Assembly: GCA_022592435.1 (NCBI GenBank)
Contig: JABYQS010000031.1
Coordinates: 1 to 64,000 of the forward strand
Source of the DNA: Cerioporus squamosus
Lineage: Eukaryota; Basidiomycota; Agaricomycetes; Polyporales; Polyporaceae
Reading direction: 5' to 3'
DNA length: 64,000 nucleotides
The notes beneath the pieces were generated by a model, which saw only the letters and a list, made by a program, of their open reading frames with translations, was not told the DNA's origin and made no database searches. Shown in pieces: positions 1 through 10,484 of the stretch (positions are counted from its first letter, which is position 1; each line of letters starts with the position of its first letter). Position numbers and translations under genes: made by a program.

Positions 1-140
1 ACACACCGTCTCCCCTGTAAGAAAAGTCGAATAAGCGCATCCTCTCCTCCACGGCATCGGAACATGCACGTACAGCGCTGTCTGGTTGAGCCCTCAGTGT
101 CGTCCAGCGCTAGGCAAACATGTACACCTGGTCGAAACCA

Positions 141-788
141 CAGATGAGCCCCGATGTCCGCTGTAGAAGATGGGAGCACGACTTACCTCGGAGAGAACCT
201 GGTCTGATGATCCGCTCTCCGCTCAGGGTGCTGCTAAGAGCGGTGTGTAGGCTGAGGGCAAGCGGGGGCGCGGTCGGTGCTCCGCATGCGTCCGGAGCGA
301 GCAGCTGCACGCCGCCGCCCGTCTGCACGCCTTGCAATGCCGACGAGGAGGAAGTGGAGGCTTGGGTTGTCCATAGCGGATGGGAGGCAGCGACAGGATA
401 GCGGCGGACACGACGAGCAGAGCGTGGAGATTGGGCGCGCGCGTCGGGCGCAGTGCCACGTCTCGCGCCCCGGGCCCGCCGCTGACAAAGCTGCACAGCC
501 TCCCGCCTAGGACCGACCCCCGCGGCTCGCAGTTCGACTTGCCCTAGACGTCTGCACTGCCTCGCGATCGACGACTTGCTAACCTCGGCTTCCTTTCTTG
601 CCCTGCATACTGCATACCGCTCCGCCGGATCGTCAGCTGCCTTCCACCTGCCCTCGTTGGCAACTCGATCGTGTCTTCTCCATCTTCGCGCTTTCTCCAG
701 CTCCCATACGCGCACGCCTCGTCTCACGCCCGCCACCCGCGTACAGTTGTGCCACTCGCCATGGAGTCGAGTCCGTCCGTCCTGCAGT
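141..788 (-). repeat. Dispersed repeat R1, copy 1 (longest copy)
   Basis: About 648 bp that recurs almost unchanged at 20957-21512 and 58566-59086 on the same strand and at 25833-26296 on the other strand. Three copies share one edge, at the motif CAGATGAGCCCCGATGTC, and copies 1 and 4 share the other, at GTCCTGCAGT, so copy 1 appears to span the unit. Read on the minus strand, one frame is open through nearly the whole unit (about 220 codons) in every copy apart from local indels. The translation is Arg/Ala-rich and resembles nothing I know, so the open frame may only reflect the high GC content. I see no terminal inverted repeat and no target-site duplication. Confidence 0.85.
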
Positions 789-1426
789 GGCCCACTGTGA
801 CAAGTACTAGGTTCCCCACAACGCGGCAAGCTGATCATACCCCACATGGTAACACCTTTTCTCGCCCGCGTGGTCCGCCTGTGAAGGGAGCGTGCGCCTG
901 TTGGCCGTCGACAAAATGATCCCGTATGTGGCAGACCATGGCCATGTAGATTCGAATTCCCCTGTGCTGTGTATTGATACTGCCACGCTGTAGATGCGCT
1001 GGAGAAATTTCTGTTCTACCCTCCTGTAAGAATGCCATCCTCGAGGTACATGCAGGCGGGGAATGAGTCGAACGGTCGATCCGGAAATATCACCGTATGT
1101 ACAGCGGCAGGCGTATCTCACGTCATGTTTCGCTAACTGCAGCCTTCCGCTTAGTGCCCTATAATTCCCATCCGTGCACGTTTGTATGGACATTGTCGCA
1201 ACCGCCCGACGATAGTGGAGGTGCCCACCAGGGCGTACTCCACGCTACCTGATGACGAGGGGATAGACTGCCCCCACGTGGAGGAGTTCTTGGGGACGCG
1301 CTTGTATATCCACGATTGTTTGGTGGCCGTCGCGGATGCACACATCGTTATGAATCGGAGGCTCTGTTCTATGTACTGGACACAGTATCAGGATTCGAGT
1401 AACTATGGACGCATGGTTATGACTGA
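789..1426. other. No gene recognised
   Basis: Short overlapping frames occur on both strands but none has convincing splice-linked continuity. It separates the R1 repeat from the 3' end of the next minus-strand gene. Confidence 0.5.
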
Positions 1427-2582
1427 TCAAGCCACACCATGACCTTGGACGCGCATCCATAACTCATCCACACCGGCTGCCGGTTTTGGCCGGAGCATCT
1501 GCCTGTCTAGGGCGGAGCAACGATTCAGAAAAAGCGGGTCGTAACAGTCAACGGGAAGTCCCTTGGGGACGTTCATAGGATCGCGGACGCGGAGCGTGCG
1601 ATGTCGTATGCGGATGGGATTACCATTAGGATTCCTCGTTGCTGCATGTATGAGATCAAGATGGCGATACAGATGAACGAGAGAACTGGCTCTCCATGGT
1701 TTGTCGAAAGTGGCGTACTGGCGACCCTGCCCTGGGATGGCGGGAATCTCCTCATCGGAGCTGATACCGGCCGTGCCTATTTGCGCGACGATGTCATATA
1801 CACGTGAAGACTCTGGCACTGGGAGGTATTGAGCAGCGTCACGTCTGTTGCGGAAAGTCTGTGTCAAGTTGGCATATGTCTCGCATAGCATTCGACGATA
1901 ACTCACGGTCCCGATTCGGCTGTTACGCGAGTAGTGTTTCGCCTTGGCGACCTTCTGGTTTGCGGATGGGGCCTGCTGCTGTTCTGACCAGCATTTCTTC
2001 AGATATATCATGTACCGTCTGTATGCGTCGATGAATGGCTCGCGGCTCTGATAATACTCCGGTATCAGGCTGAGGTCATATTGACCACCTCTCGCGCTTG
2101 CCCAGAAGTCTGCACTGAAAGCATTCTCGACGCAAACGTTGTAGAGGGTAGTAGGAGGACTTCTCCAATCGAAACGATAGGGCTTCTGTAGTCGTCCCCC
2201 ATGGTCGATGAGAGCAAGCGCATTTCTGATATCGTGCTCTGAGGGAGGGCTAGGCAGCGAGTCTGTGGCCTTGAAGCCAAACGTGAGTCCTACGTGCTTG
2301 CGAATACATCGCTGTGTGCGCGCTGAGCAAGACCCGCGTAAATACGTGGTACGTTCCACGCACTCTTAGGTAGTTGGCTGTAGAGTCCTTCCCTTTCTCC
2401 CGTGAGCGACGTATCCCGGCTCTGCGAGGATCGTCCGGGGGGGGCTCGACTTGTGAATTAGCCAGTTCTTGCAATGAGTCCATCAAGGCAGATAGCCGTG
2501 TGTCCGTATGACGTTGATGAGCTTGTAGGATGTGGTGCAGATGAGTGATGTTCTCCTGGATCTGTTCAAGGCGCCGGTACAC
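1427..2582 (-). CDS. Agaricomycete expanded-family protein with GISSDE motif, function unknown
   Basis: Two exons, 2582-2364 and 2311-1427, joined by a 52-nt intron (GTGCGT...CACACAG) in phase 0, give 367 residues. The first about 45 residues form a coiled coil beginning MYRRLEQIQENITHL. The middle carries an RFDW...F..DF...Y pattern and the C-terminal third carries GTAGISSDEE. The gene at 35004-35514 has the same order of features in its N-terminal half, so the two look like distant paralogs. I recall this architecture (R.DF...W......F..F, later a G.SSDE motif) as a large family of unknown function in Agaricomycetes. No catalytic residues or membrane segments are evident. The gene looks intact. 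Confidence 0.7.
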
Positions 2583-2718
2583 ATCTGCCCTGACTGGGTG
2601 TGACTAAGAGATAATTTTTTAAGACGGCGGTAGCGGTTAAGCACCAAAGCGTTGAACTACATTACCGAGGCCTTCCTCCTGGTCCACGTCCATATGCATG
2701 GGCAACTGCCTGATCATC

Positions 2719-3733
2719 TCAGAACTCCGTCGGATCAGCGATATGAATCCCCACGTACGCCATTTCCTGGGTCTGAGCGGATGTCCATCGAGGCTTCCTA
2801 TAGCTCCGAGTCATCTTATGCGCATACATAGCCACGTGTAGGGAGTCTGGATCTACCTCATCACCGGACGTCATGGGGTTGGGCTCGGCCGTGGTTACGG
2901 GAGGGCTACCAGTAGATCTCGAACGATCATCTGCAGTGAGCCACTGTGAAGCGAGGATCAGCTGTAATCCACTGCTAGAAAGTACCATCTACTCACCTGT
3001 ATCGGAGATGTCATTGAGATGTCCCTGGCATTGTTAGTAAATGCGGACGCATGGGCCGTCCGTGACTGAGAGTACGGAGATAGGGTGATGCGATGGTAAA
3101 TAGATATCATCATTGATGTCGAAAGATCATGCACTCACGGTGTGATGACGCGGAGATGCCAGCAACCAAGAGGACGGACGAAATGGCGGATCCTAATTGG
3201 ACCGGTGGATGTGCGTTAGTACACTGTAGACGGAGGATGGACAAACCAACCTGAAGTCGAGGTGACTGAAGAATCCAACGAACGGTCGAGGTTGGACTGT
3301 CATTTCCACCGTTGTCGACGAGGTCCATGCTTCGAAGGTAGCGGAGTGCAACTCGAGGGAATCTGCCCGTTCTTTATAATGAGGAGCGAGTAGCTAGGGG
3401 TCTGAGCAGTTGCCCTCTAAGGAAGTTCCTTACGTATAGCAGTGGTTGCAGGCCGACTTCCCGAAAGACAAGCATGACGTCTCGAGCTTGCGCGATCAGA
3501 ATACAACGATTCTATTGGAAGGAGAATGAACGGTTCGGGTTACCGGCAAAGTCATTTGCGACGTAGCTCAAGCTTGCCATTTCCGCTCGTACGTAGAGAG
3601 TCATTACCACGATCGCTTCGTACTCCAGCTGCAAACGCCGCTCATTTTTCTCCAGAGCGAGCATACGAGTCATTGCTGCGTCGGGCGACATGTTCGTGAC
3701 ATCTTCAGTGGGTATCTCGGTCAACTGTGACAT
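2719..3733 (-). CDS. Six-exon gene, unknown function
   Basis: Exons 3733-3544, 3486-3434, 3393-3251, 3192-3139, 3024-2997 and 2943-2719 are linked by consensus donors (GTAACC, GTAAGG, GTTGGT, GTGAGT, GTGAGT). Several branch sites match (ACTAAC twice), and phase is kept throughout to give 230 residues ending in TGA. The N-terminal about 75 residues, starting MSQLTEIPTEDVTNM, are predicted helical. The centre is rich in aromatic residues and the C-terminal 75 residues are polar. I do not recognise a domain. The consistent phase over five introns is the argument for a real gene; the 40-nt second intron is the weakest junction. It lies 136 bp upstream of the 1427-2582 gene on the same strand. Confidence 0.7.
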
Positions 3734-5118
3734 TCAGCTCGCTTCGTCACCTCATAATCGAAAGCACAAAACGACTCACAAACGAAGTATCACGATATGC
3801 TTCTAGGACCCGAAGAGTGGCGATATGAAACCTGAGAGCGGCTTCCGAATGCTGCTCTTGTAGCACATTCCTGTTGGTACCTGTGGCGGGCTGCACTGCA
3901 GTCAGTCGAGCGCACTAGAGAGAGATACATACTGCCCTACTGTAGGTCGAGTTGCGCTGCCATTGCAGATAATTCTCACCGCTGCGTCGAGAAAGTTGGT
4001 CTTCGCTGCCACCCAGTCGCGGACCTCAATGCTGCCCAGCGGGGCTGGTATGGGATTGGAAAGCGACTCTTCACGGACTGTGCTGTAAAGACGTCAATCC
4101 CCCGGCTCCAATCGAGGCGGACATGAGAGACACGTCACCTCAGTCGCTCTTGTTCGTGCATACCCTTTCTCGACGTTGTACCGGATGATGATGGTGGGCT
4201 GAATGAACCTGCAGGCGCCAAATAATCCTGCAATCGGCGGCGCGAAACATGGTCCCGCTGCCCGCGTGAGTCCTCTCGAAAGGAACACGCAAGCTGTGAA
4301 AGGCAATTGATATCTTAGATTGGTCAAGATCGCGCGATCCTCACCGATATATATATGTATATATTGATTCGAATCAGTTTGAATCCGAATAAAAATCAAT
4401 TCAAACAAGCCGATCGGATTGAAGCTGGCCGCGCGGCTAGCGCTCCTGCTAACTCTTGCCGGCGCCTCTGATGGCACTTACTATTGAAGCCGTGAAGAAC
4501 CCACTCTCAGTATTTCAGGGGACAACCACAGTCCCCGATTCCCCAGTCGCCCCTAGGCTTGTAGCTCTTGAGGGGGGGGGGGGGTCGCAGATACCCCCCG
4601 TGAGAACTTCTGAGTGCGAAGTTTGGCTGGTGGGAACGATCGGAGTTTGAAGCTCGGGCGCTAGCACTTGCGTAAAACTCATTCTCTCGTCCTCCAAGCT
4701 GCCGAGATCGTGGACAAAGTTCCCTGAGACCACGGTCTCCGGGTCGTGTATCTACCACACGGCGTAATTTCTGGCTGAGCCTGGAGTCCCAAGTGGACGA
4801 GGGACTGAGAGCGAGAGAAGATGTTCCCACGGTACCTCACTGCCACCCCCCCTGCGAAGACGTACCAGCCTGTATTCTGAGGGACGAGGAACTACAGGCT
4901 GGCAAGCGAGCCTAAGTCGCCCCCAGCTGTCCTGGAGGAGGCAACCTGCAAGTGACCCCCACCTCGCCTCCCGAACCAGCCATATCTCCCACTTGCTCTA
5001 CAGCCATGTCATACACTGGCAAACGCCTGTTTTAGCCGCATCTCAACACCGGTCCTGAGGAGAGATGGCGTGAGAGTCACGGACACTGGCAGAGTACTAG
5101 CCAAGGCAGCAACAGGTA
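3734..5118. other. Intergenic stretch with G13 run
   Basis: No gene is supported. A 13-base G homopolymer lies at 4572-4584. An AT-rich stretch with ATATATATGTATATA lies near 4350. A 127-codon minus frame (4477-4094) has no splice partner and reads like chance. Confidence 0.5.
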
Positions 5119-5564
5119 ATGGAGCCCATGAACGTAGAACACAGACTGACCCGTTCGGTATTCAGGGTCTTGACAGCGTCCGAGGAGCTCTCTGCTCCTC
5201 GCAGTGTGCCTGGCACTCCAACTCCCGGGGACGCCGGTCATGCTGATCTTCTGCCACCGTTCATGATCAATACCGGAAGCCTTCACTTCGGTAAGCTCGG
5301 TCCCTGCCCATTGCTCGAGTTCTTGTGGCTGATCATTCCTGCATACGCCAAGAGAATAGCGACCACGAGCGCGAAGAACGGATACTTCAGCAGGTCCGGG
5401 AGTTGTTCGAGCAGCACGCCGGCAATCTGGAAGAAGTTCGGGTGCAGATCGCTCGCGCGTTGCAGGCAGCCAACGCCAAGATTCGCCGCTGCGTTGCTAA
5501 GCAGGAGGAGCTCTACGCTCTGCTCTCCAAGGTCCAGACGGAGGCGTCGCGCGGGCGCAACTAG
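5119..5564 (+). CDS. Small helical protein, unknown function
   Basis: Exons 5119-5290 and 5353-5564 flank a 62-nt intron (GTAAGC...GCCAAG) in phase 1 and encode 127 residues. An in-frame TAG 33 bp upstream supports the ATG at 5119. Residues 58-127, after ENSDHEREERILQQV, are strongly helical and charged, and look like a coiled coil. The N-terminal half is disordered and Pro/Ser-rich. The gene at 20016-20510 has the same size and plan (disordered N-part, charged helical C-part), but I see no clear sequence identity. No function is assigned. Confidence 0.6.
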
Positions 5565-7577
5565 GTAGGCGATTAAGATCATTGCCGGTCGCTCCGGCAC
5601 TGACTCGGTATCGTCCACTTCATTCAGGCTTTGGCTGAGAGGGCCCAAGATGATTGCAGTACGTCGTTGTGCAAGAACTGGGGAGGTTTTGGCCGGGTGA
5701 TCGGGCGGGAATGTTCGCGGGCAAGATTGGGAGTATATAGTGGTGTAAGAAGCGATCTGCGATTGGCTACGACGTTCGACGTTCGGAAAGAACATACGAA
5801 GTGCGGGACACGATCCGGAGGTGGGAAGTGTGAGCGAGTTCGGGGAGCGAAGCAAACAGCGAACGTACATCGCACCAGCTGAAGGGCGCGGTAAGTCTCG
5901 CCTTGCTCATCACTCATGCAAGATCCTCCACTGTCCCGCCAATCACTTCGTGCATTACAGTATGATATTCGTATAGGTGTTGTCGTTGCCGGACAGCAGC
6001 ACCGGGGGCTAAGGGAAACGCTCCTCGATCGCCTTGCCTCTCTTATGTTGCGGGACAATGAACATGCGGCGGGCAGCTTCCTCCGAGTCTGCGCTTGCTC
6101 TTACAAACACAGCACGTCAGGGCGGCAGGAATGTTACTGAAAAGGCAGAAGGAGGTTGCTCCTCGATTGGGTAGGAGGGATGGTGATAATGCTGGCGGAT
6201 GGCAGATGTGGCAAAGCCAGTGCGCGAGAAGTGACCGATAGGATCCGATACGAGAACGACGTCATTAAGTCCATGACATCGCTGAGGAATGGATGGTAAA
6301 TAGTCAGTCAATGGTTGGCATCACAGATATAACAAAACCGACCTCGCTTGCATGCAACCCTCTCCTAACATTGCGCGACGTGAATAGGGTTTCCCCGAGG
6401 CAGCCCACCATCAGACAAGTCATACGTGACTGCCACGCTCACAGACATTCGGCGCGAATCAGTTTTCACACTGTCCAAGCAGCAATGGCAATTTATTAGA
6501 CCCGTGCGATCGTTACACAGGAAGTACATGCATACCAATTCGAAGCTTACGTCTTCCTATCGCTAGTCGCGTTATATCCGGGGACATGCATGAGAGGGTG
6601 AGCGTTCCTGTTACCCGAAACCGTGAATTTTCACGCCCTGCACTGGCCGGTCGCGCGTTCCGTGTCTCCGTGTCTCCGTGTCCGGCCTCGGCTCGAGCTT
6701 CGTTCTTTGTCCCTCGTACGGCGCGTGTGCGTGTCTTGCCAGAGCTCGGGTCGCCCGGGTGGTGGCTCCGAGTGCTGAGAGCGTGCGCGCCGTAGATAAC
6801 GACGCGCCCATTGAGTTTACGGCGTTGGGCGCAACAGGGACGCCTGCACATCGAGGCCGCGCTGTGGGAGCGTTGTCAACGAGAGGTACGCTCGATCTGG
6901 CGGATCTGACGTACCGAGACCGACGTACCGGGACCTTGAGAACCCCACGAGGCACCCTCAGAACACGTCGTACACGCAGGCGGTCGCGTTCATAACTTCA
7001 TATGCACTCACAACTGGTCTTGACTGGATGAGGCAGTCGGCGCAACGGGAGCGCGCCGCGTCCGTCGAGATACGGCGGGACGTCCTCCCGGTCGCCGCCC
7101 GCCGCGCCCGCATTCATACCTCCTGCCGTCTCGCCGCTGCGCCATCCGCAAACACGTGGAACACGCTGTTCCAGCACCGTACCCCTTACGCGTCTCGAGG
7201 CGTCATGGCGGGACATAAGCGACGGGTACCCGAGTTGGTGTTTCCGCGTGCCCGCGAGCCCAGCCTACAAAGTCATTTTTGAACAGGCGGTTTCTGATGT
7301 CGAGAATGCGTCGAATGGGGCCGGCATGACTCGTAGAGGTCGTGTGAGGTTGTTGCGAGGGAGTCGGAGACGTGTGTCGGCCGGGCGAGCAATCAAGTCG
7401 CGACGAGCACGGGTTCCTTGACGTGCTCGAATCCGCGCGAAAGACGTCGCGTTCGACGCGTACGTGCTTGCAGTATCTAGAACAGAAGAAATCGTCAGAA
7501 TCGGGCCATGGACGGGGAAGCTATGGCCGAAACGTTGACGCACTGGGCAGCCACTGGCAGCTGGCCGAGACAACGAC
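5565..7577. other. GC-rich stretch without a supported gene
   Basis: Overlapping frames on both strands up to about 145 codons look compositional. They are Arg/Ala/Pro-rich and no splice-consistent chain links them. Confidence 0.45.
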
Positions 7578-8250
7578 GAGATTTTAGAACTCGTCCCGGC
7601 GGCGCGTCATGTGGTCGTATGCGTCCTTGGGAGTCAGTACGACGCGTGCGAGACGTTCGTGGGCCGTCCGGAGGCGATGGACGAGCGGGCGAGTCGGCGT
7701 GAGCGGCCGGGCTGCGAGAACACAATGAAATCGCGCTGTCGAGCGATGTTGCGACCCATCCGGATCGACGCGAGAGGAGGCCTATTCGATGCGAAGTGTT
7801 CAGCGGAAGCTAAAACACCTGGTTTGACGGAGAACGAGCCTGCGCTGGGTGAGATATGGCCGTTCGTGTGTACGAGGTTGGCCGCCGGTCCCGGTGGCGA
7901 CGAGTTTTGAGAACTCGTCCAAACAGCGCGAGATGCAGCAGTATACAGCCTAGAGGACCAGTGCGGCACATTTGAGTCGTTTGCCGGCCGCCCAGAGGCG
8001 ATGGACGAGCGGGAGAGTCGGCGAGACTGACCCAGCGGGCGAAAGTGCAAATGAAATGAAATCGCTCATGCGAGCGATTTTACAACCTGCCCGGATCGAC
8101 GCAGAAGAGGGCTGGTTGTGTGGAGAGTGTTCAGTCTTAGCTGACGCCCCCGGTTTGATCGCTGTTGAGCGGCTATTGCGCAAGATACGGAGCTTCGCGT
8201 GGACGGGGTCGGCCGAGAGGAGGATGTCGGGGACGTCGATGCTGCCTGCG
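7578..8250 (+). repeat. Diverged tandem duplication, about 325-bp unit
   Basis: Unit 1 (about 7578-7896) and unit 2 (about 7897-8250) align along most of their length. Shared landmarks are GAACTCGTCC at both unit starts, GGCGATGGACGAGCGGG (7673 and 7998), ATGAAATCGC (7726 and 8055) and CGGATCGACGC (7760 and 8093). Identity is roughly 60-70 percent by eye, so it is an old duplication. Both strands keep partly open frames across it and I cannot say whether it was ever coding. Confidence 0.65.
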
Positions 8251-8312
8251 CCGGCCGTATCTGATGTGCGGAGGGGTCCTGCGAGCTCGTATGTGGTGTT
8301 GTAGATCTTCGA

Positions 8313-9346
8313 ATGGGCGGGGCGAGCGAGTGGCGGATGGGAAGTCGAGGCCGTGTCCGGGAGGGGTCTTCCTCTCATGCAAATCAGGAGAATGATGCTG
8401 TGAGTGTAACAGAGGAGAACCTCGAAGCCCCGGTGCCTGTTGAGACCACCGAAATTGCGATTGGTATGTTGTCATGTGCAACGTTTGCATGTGTGCTGCA
8501 AGCTAACCTCTTGCTAGCGGCTGAGGCCCCCGCTGACGTTGCAGCCCCAGAGGAGTCATCCAGCTCCGCTGTTGATGTACCTCTTACTGAAGATACCCCT
8601 GCAGCGGAGGATGTGGAGCCTGCACTCGTCGATGTGGCCGCTTCTGCCGCCGAGGCCAACGAAGAAGCGGATCCCGCCCCCGAGCCCACAGAAGAGACTA
8701 ACGCAGTGCCAGAGGCTGCTATCCCTGAAGCCCCCGAGGCGAATGTGGCGGAGGCGGAGATCTCCGTTGGGCCCCTGCTGCAAGCGAGGTGGAGGCAGCA
8801 CCCTCTGCTGAGGAGACCCCTGCCCCGGTGGAGGACGCGCCTGCTGTCTCCGAGGAGACTACTCCGGTGGTGGAAGAGTCTCCCGCGGATGTGGGAGAGG
8901 TCGCTGACAAAGAGGTGGCTGCCGCCGTCGAAGACCCAGTCGTCACGGAAGAGGCACCCGCCGTGCCCGACGAGCCTGCCACAGCTGAAGAGATCCCCGA
9001 TGCAGAGGCCACATCTGCGCCTATTCCCGCCGAGGCTGCACCATCCGACGAGCCTGCCACAGCTGAAGAGATCCCCGAGCATGCAGAGGCCACATCTGCG
9101 CCTATTCCCGCCGAGGCTGCACCATCCGTCGAGGAGGAGCCGACTGAAGAAGTACCCACGGCTGCGGAAGAGGTCCCGGCTCCGGTCGGGGAGGCGAGTC
9201 TGGACCTCGCGGATGGACGCGAAACGTGCCCGATCGACCTGTCGCAGGGAGGTCAGCGGGAGCGCGTGTACCTTGTTTCGCAGGGAAGAGGCAGTTCTTG
9301 TGCGCAGGGAAACTGCGAACAAGTCAGCGAGCCGACCATAAAGTGA
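8313..9346 (+). pseudogene. Acidic Ala/Glu/Pro-rich low-complexity protein, frame-broken
   Basis: From the ATG at 8313 the frame reads into a 54-nt intron at 8464-8517 (GTATGT, branch GCTAAC, TTGCTAG). It continues as a strongly acidic, disordered sequence to about 8770. There the acidic reading jumps to the next frame near GGCCCCTGCTGCAAGCG without any splice signal, and continues to a TAA at 9344-9346. About 330 residues would result. The second half holds a duplicated 26-28-residue block. The antisense frame is also long because the codons are GC-rich; the protein-like acidic composition favours the plus strand. The break is either a real one-base indel or a consensus error. The function is unknown. 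Confidence 0.5.
8968..9126 (+). repeat. Near-perfect tandem duplication of a 78/81-bp unit
   Basis: 8968-9045 and 9046-9126 are identical except for a 3-bp insertion in the second unit (CCCGAGCATGCA against CCCGATGCA) and single substitutions. The unit length keeps frame, so the block adds 26-27 residues beginning DEPATAEEIP to the acidic protein. The near identity suggests a recent event. Confidence 0.85.
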
Positions 9347-10000
9347 GAAAATGTCGACGTACACTAACCCATCTAGCACGAAAATTGAACCTCCTGGTTC
9401 GCATGGCCAGCGGCCATTGAACGGGCCACCATGCACACGTGTGCGACTACGAGCGCATTCGCGATTGACGAAAGGTTTTGCATGCTTCGCGGGAGAAAAC
9501 GCGTCGGTAGGGACGGGCAAGGGTTCAAGATGCGTCCTATCGCGTGCGCGGGGGTCCAACACGAGCGATAGACGAGCTTGGATGGAGCCATGTTGGTGTG
9601 CTGGACGGTAGTGGCCGGACGGGCGGAGGCACAAAGTGCTGATGCAGAGACGCGTCAGCAGTGTCGCGTACAGTATGGACCGCAGTAGTAATACGTACCT
9701 CTGGCATATAAATGGAGTTGCACGAGGTAGCGGAGCGGCCGCGGGCAGCGTGGACGCGTCCCGCGTTGCGCAGAGGGAGAGAAGTCGAGGGAGGTAAACT
9801 GCATTGCATGCTCACTACATAACGCGATGCTTCAGCGTGCGTGTGCGCAGCGGCGAGGTGCGATGTGTGCGGGGCGAGGGCGCGGGATTGGCAAGGCTGC
9901 AAGGGAGAGCGGCTGAGCAAGAGGAGCGATGCAAGCGACTCGAGCAGACTCAGCTGAGAGACTGATCAGATCCAGAGCGCGGCGTCGACGTCAGATCGCC

Positions 10001-10209
10001 TGGTCTCGTACCCAGACTATGTACGGGATAAGGTCGCACCCCACCACCGCACCATACCCGAACGTCTGGGGCAATCTGAGAGAGACCTCCTACCTCCCCC
10101 TATTTGAAATTCAGGCAGATCTCGCTTACTCGCGTGGCAAGAACCGACTCGGGTATGGTGCGGTGGTGGGGTGCGACCTTATCCCGTACATAGTCTGGGT
10201 ACGAGACCA
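10001..10209. mobile_element. MITE with perfect 61-bp terminal inverted repeats, Mutator-like target duplication
   Basis: Bases 10001-10061 are the exact reverse complement of 10149-10209, starting TGGTCTCGTACCCAGACTAT. The element is 209 bp long. Immediately outside lies a 9-bp direct repeat, CAGATCGCC, at 9992-10000 and 10210-10218. The 87-bp core has no gene. A 9-bp target-site duplication with long terminal inverted repeats is the usual mark of Mutator-like elements; assignment to that superfamily is inference because no transposase is seen. Perfect arms and duplication suggest a recent insertion. Confidence 0.9.
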
Positions 10210-10484
10210 CAGATCGCCGTGCGCCGTCCGCGTGAGATTTCGCGGTAGTAGACGCCTGTACCTTACCTCTCTACCGAAATGTTACTTACCCGACCGCCTC
10301 CTCCTCAGCGCAGCCCAACCTTCTGTCCAATCTTGTCCAATGCGCGTGGACGGTTGCCTATAGATCTGAGGTGACGGTGCTCTAACCACTCATACATTGC
10401 TGTACGGGGTCGAGTCGGTCGACAGTCGATGTCAATGGAACGGGACACACGACGTGGCGGCCGTCGCAGACAGCGAGGGGGACG

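Noticed and set aside
4572..4584. G13 run as a G-quadruplex regulatory element
   Set aside because: A single uninterrupted homopolymer without neighbouring G-tracts or a gene; more likely a slippage-prone tract.
8384..9634. A 416-codon minus frame opposite the acidic gene
   Set aside because: It mirrors the GC-rich repeats of the plus-strand protein; its Gly/Ser/Cys-rich translation has no domain, and the plus strand has a consensus intron.
9929..10363. A 144-codon plus frame
   Set aside because: It runs through the 209-bp MITE, whose arms and target duplications explain the sequence.
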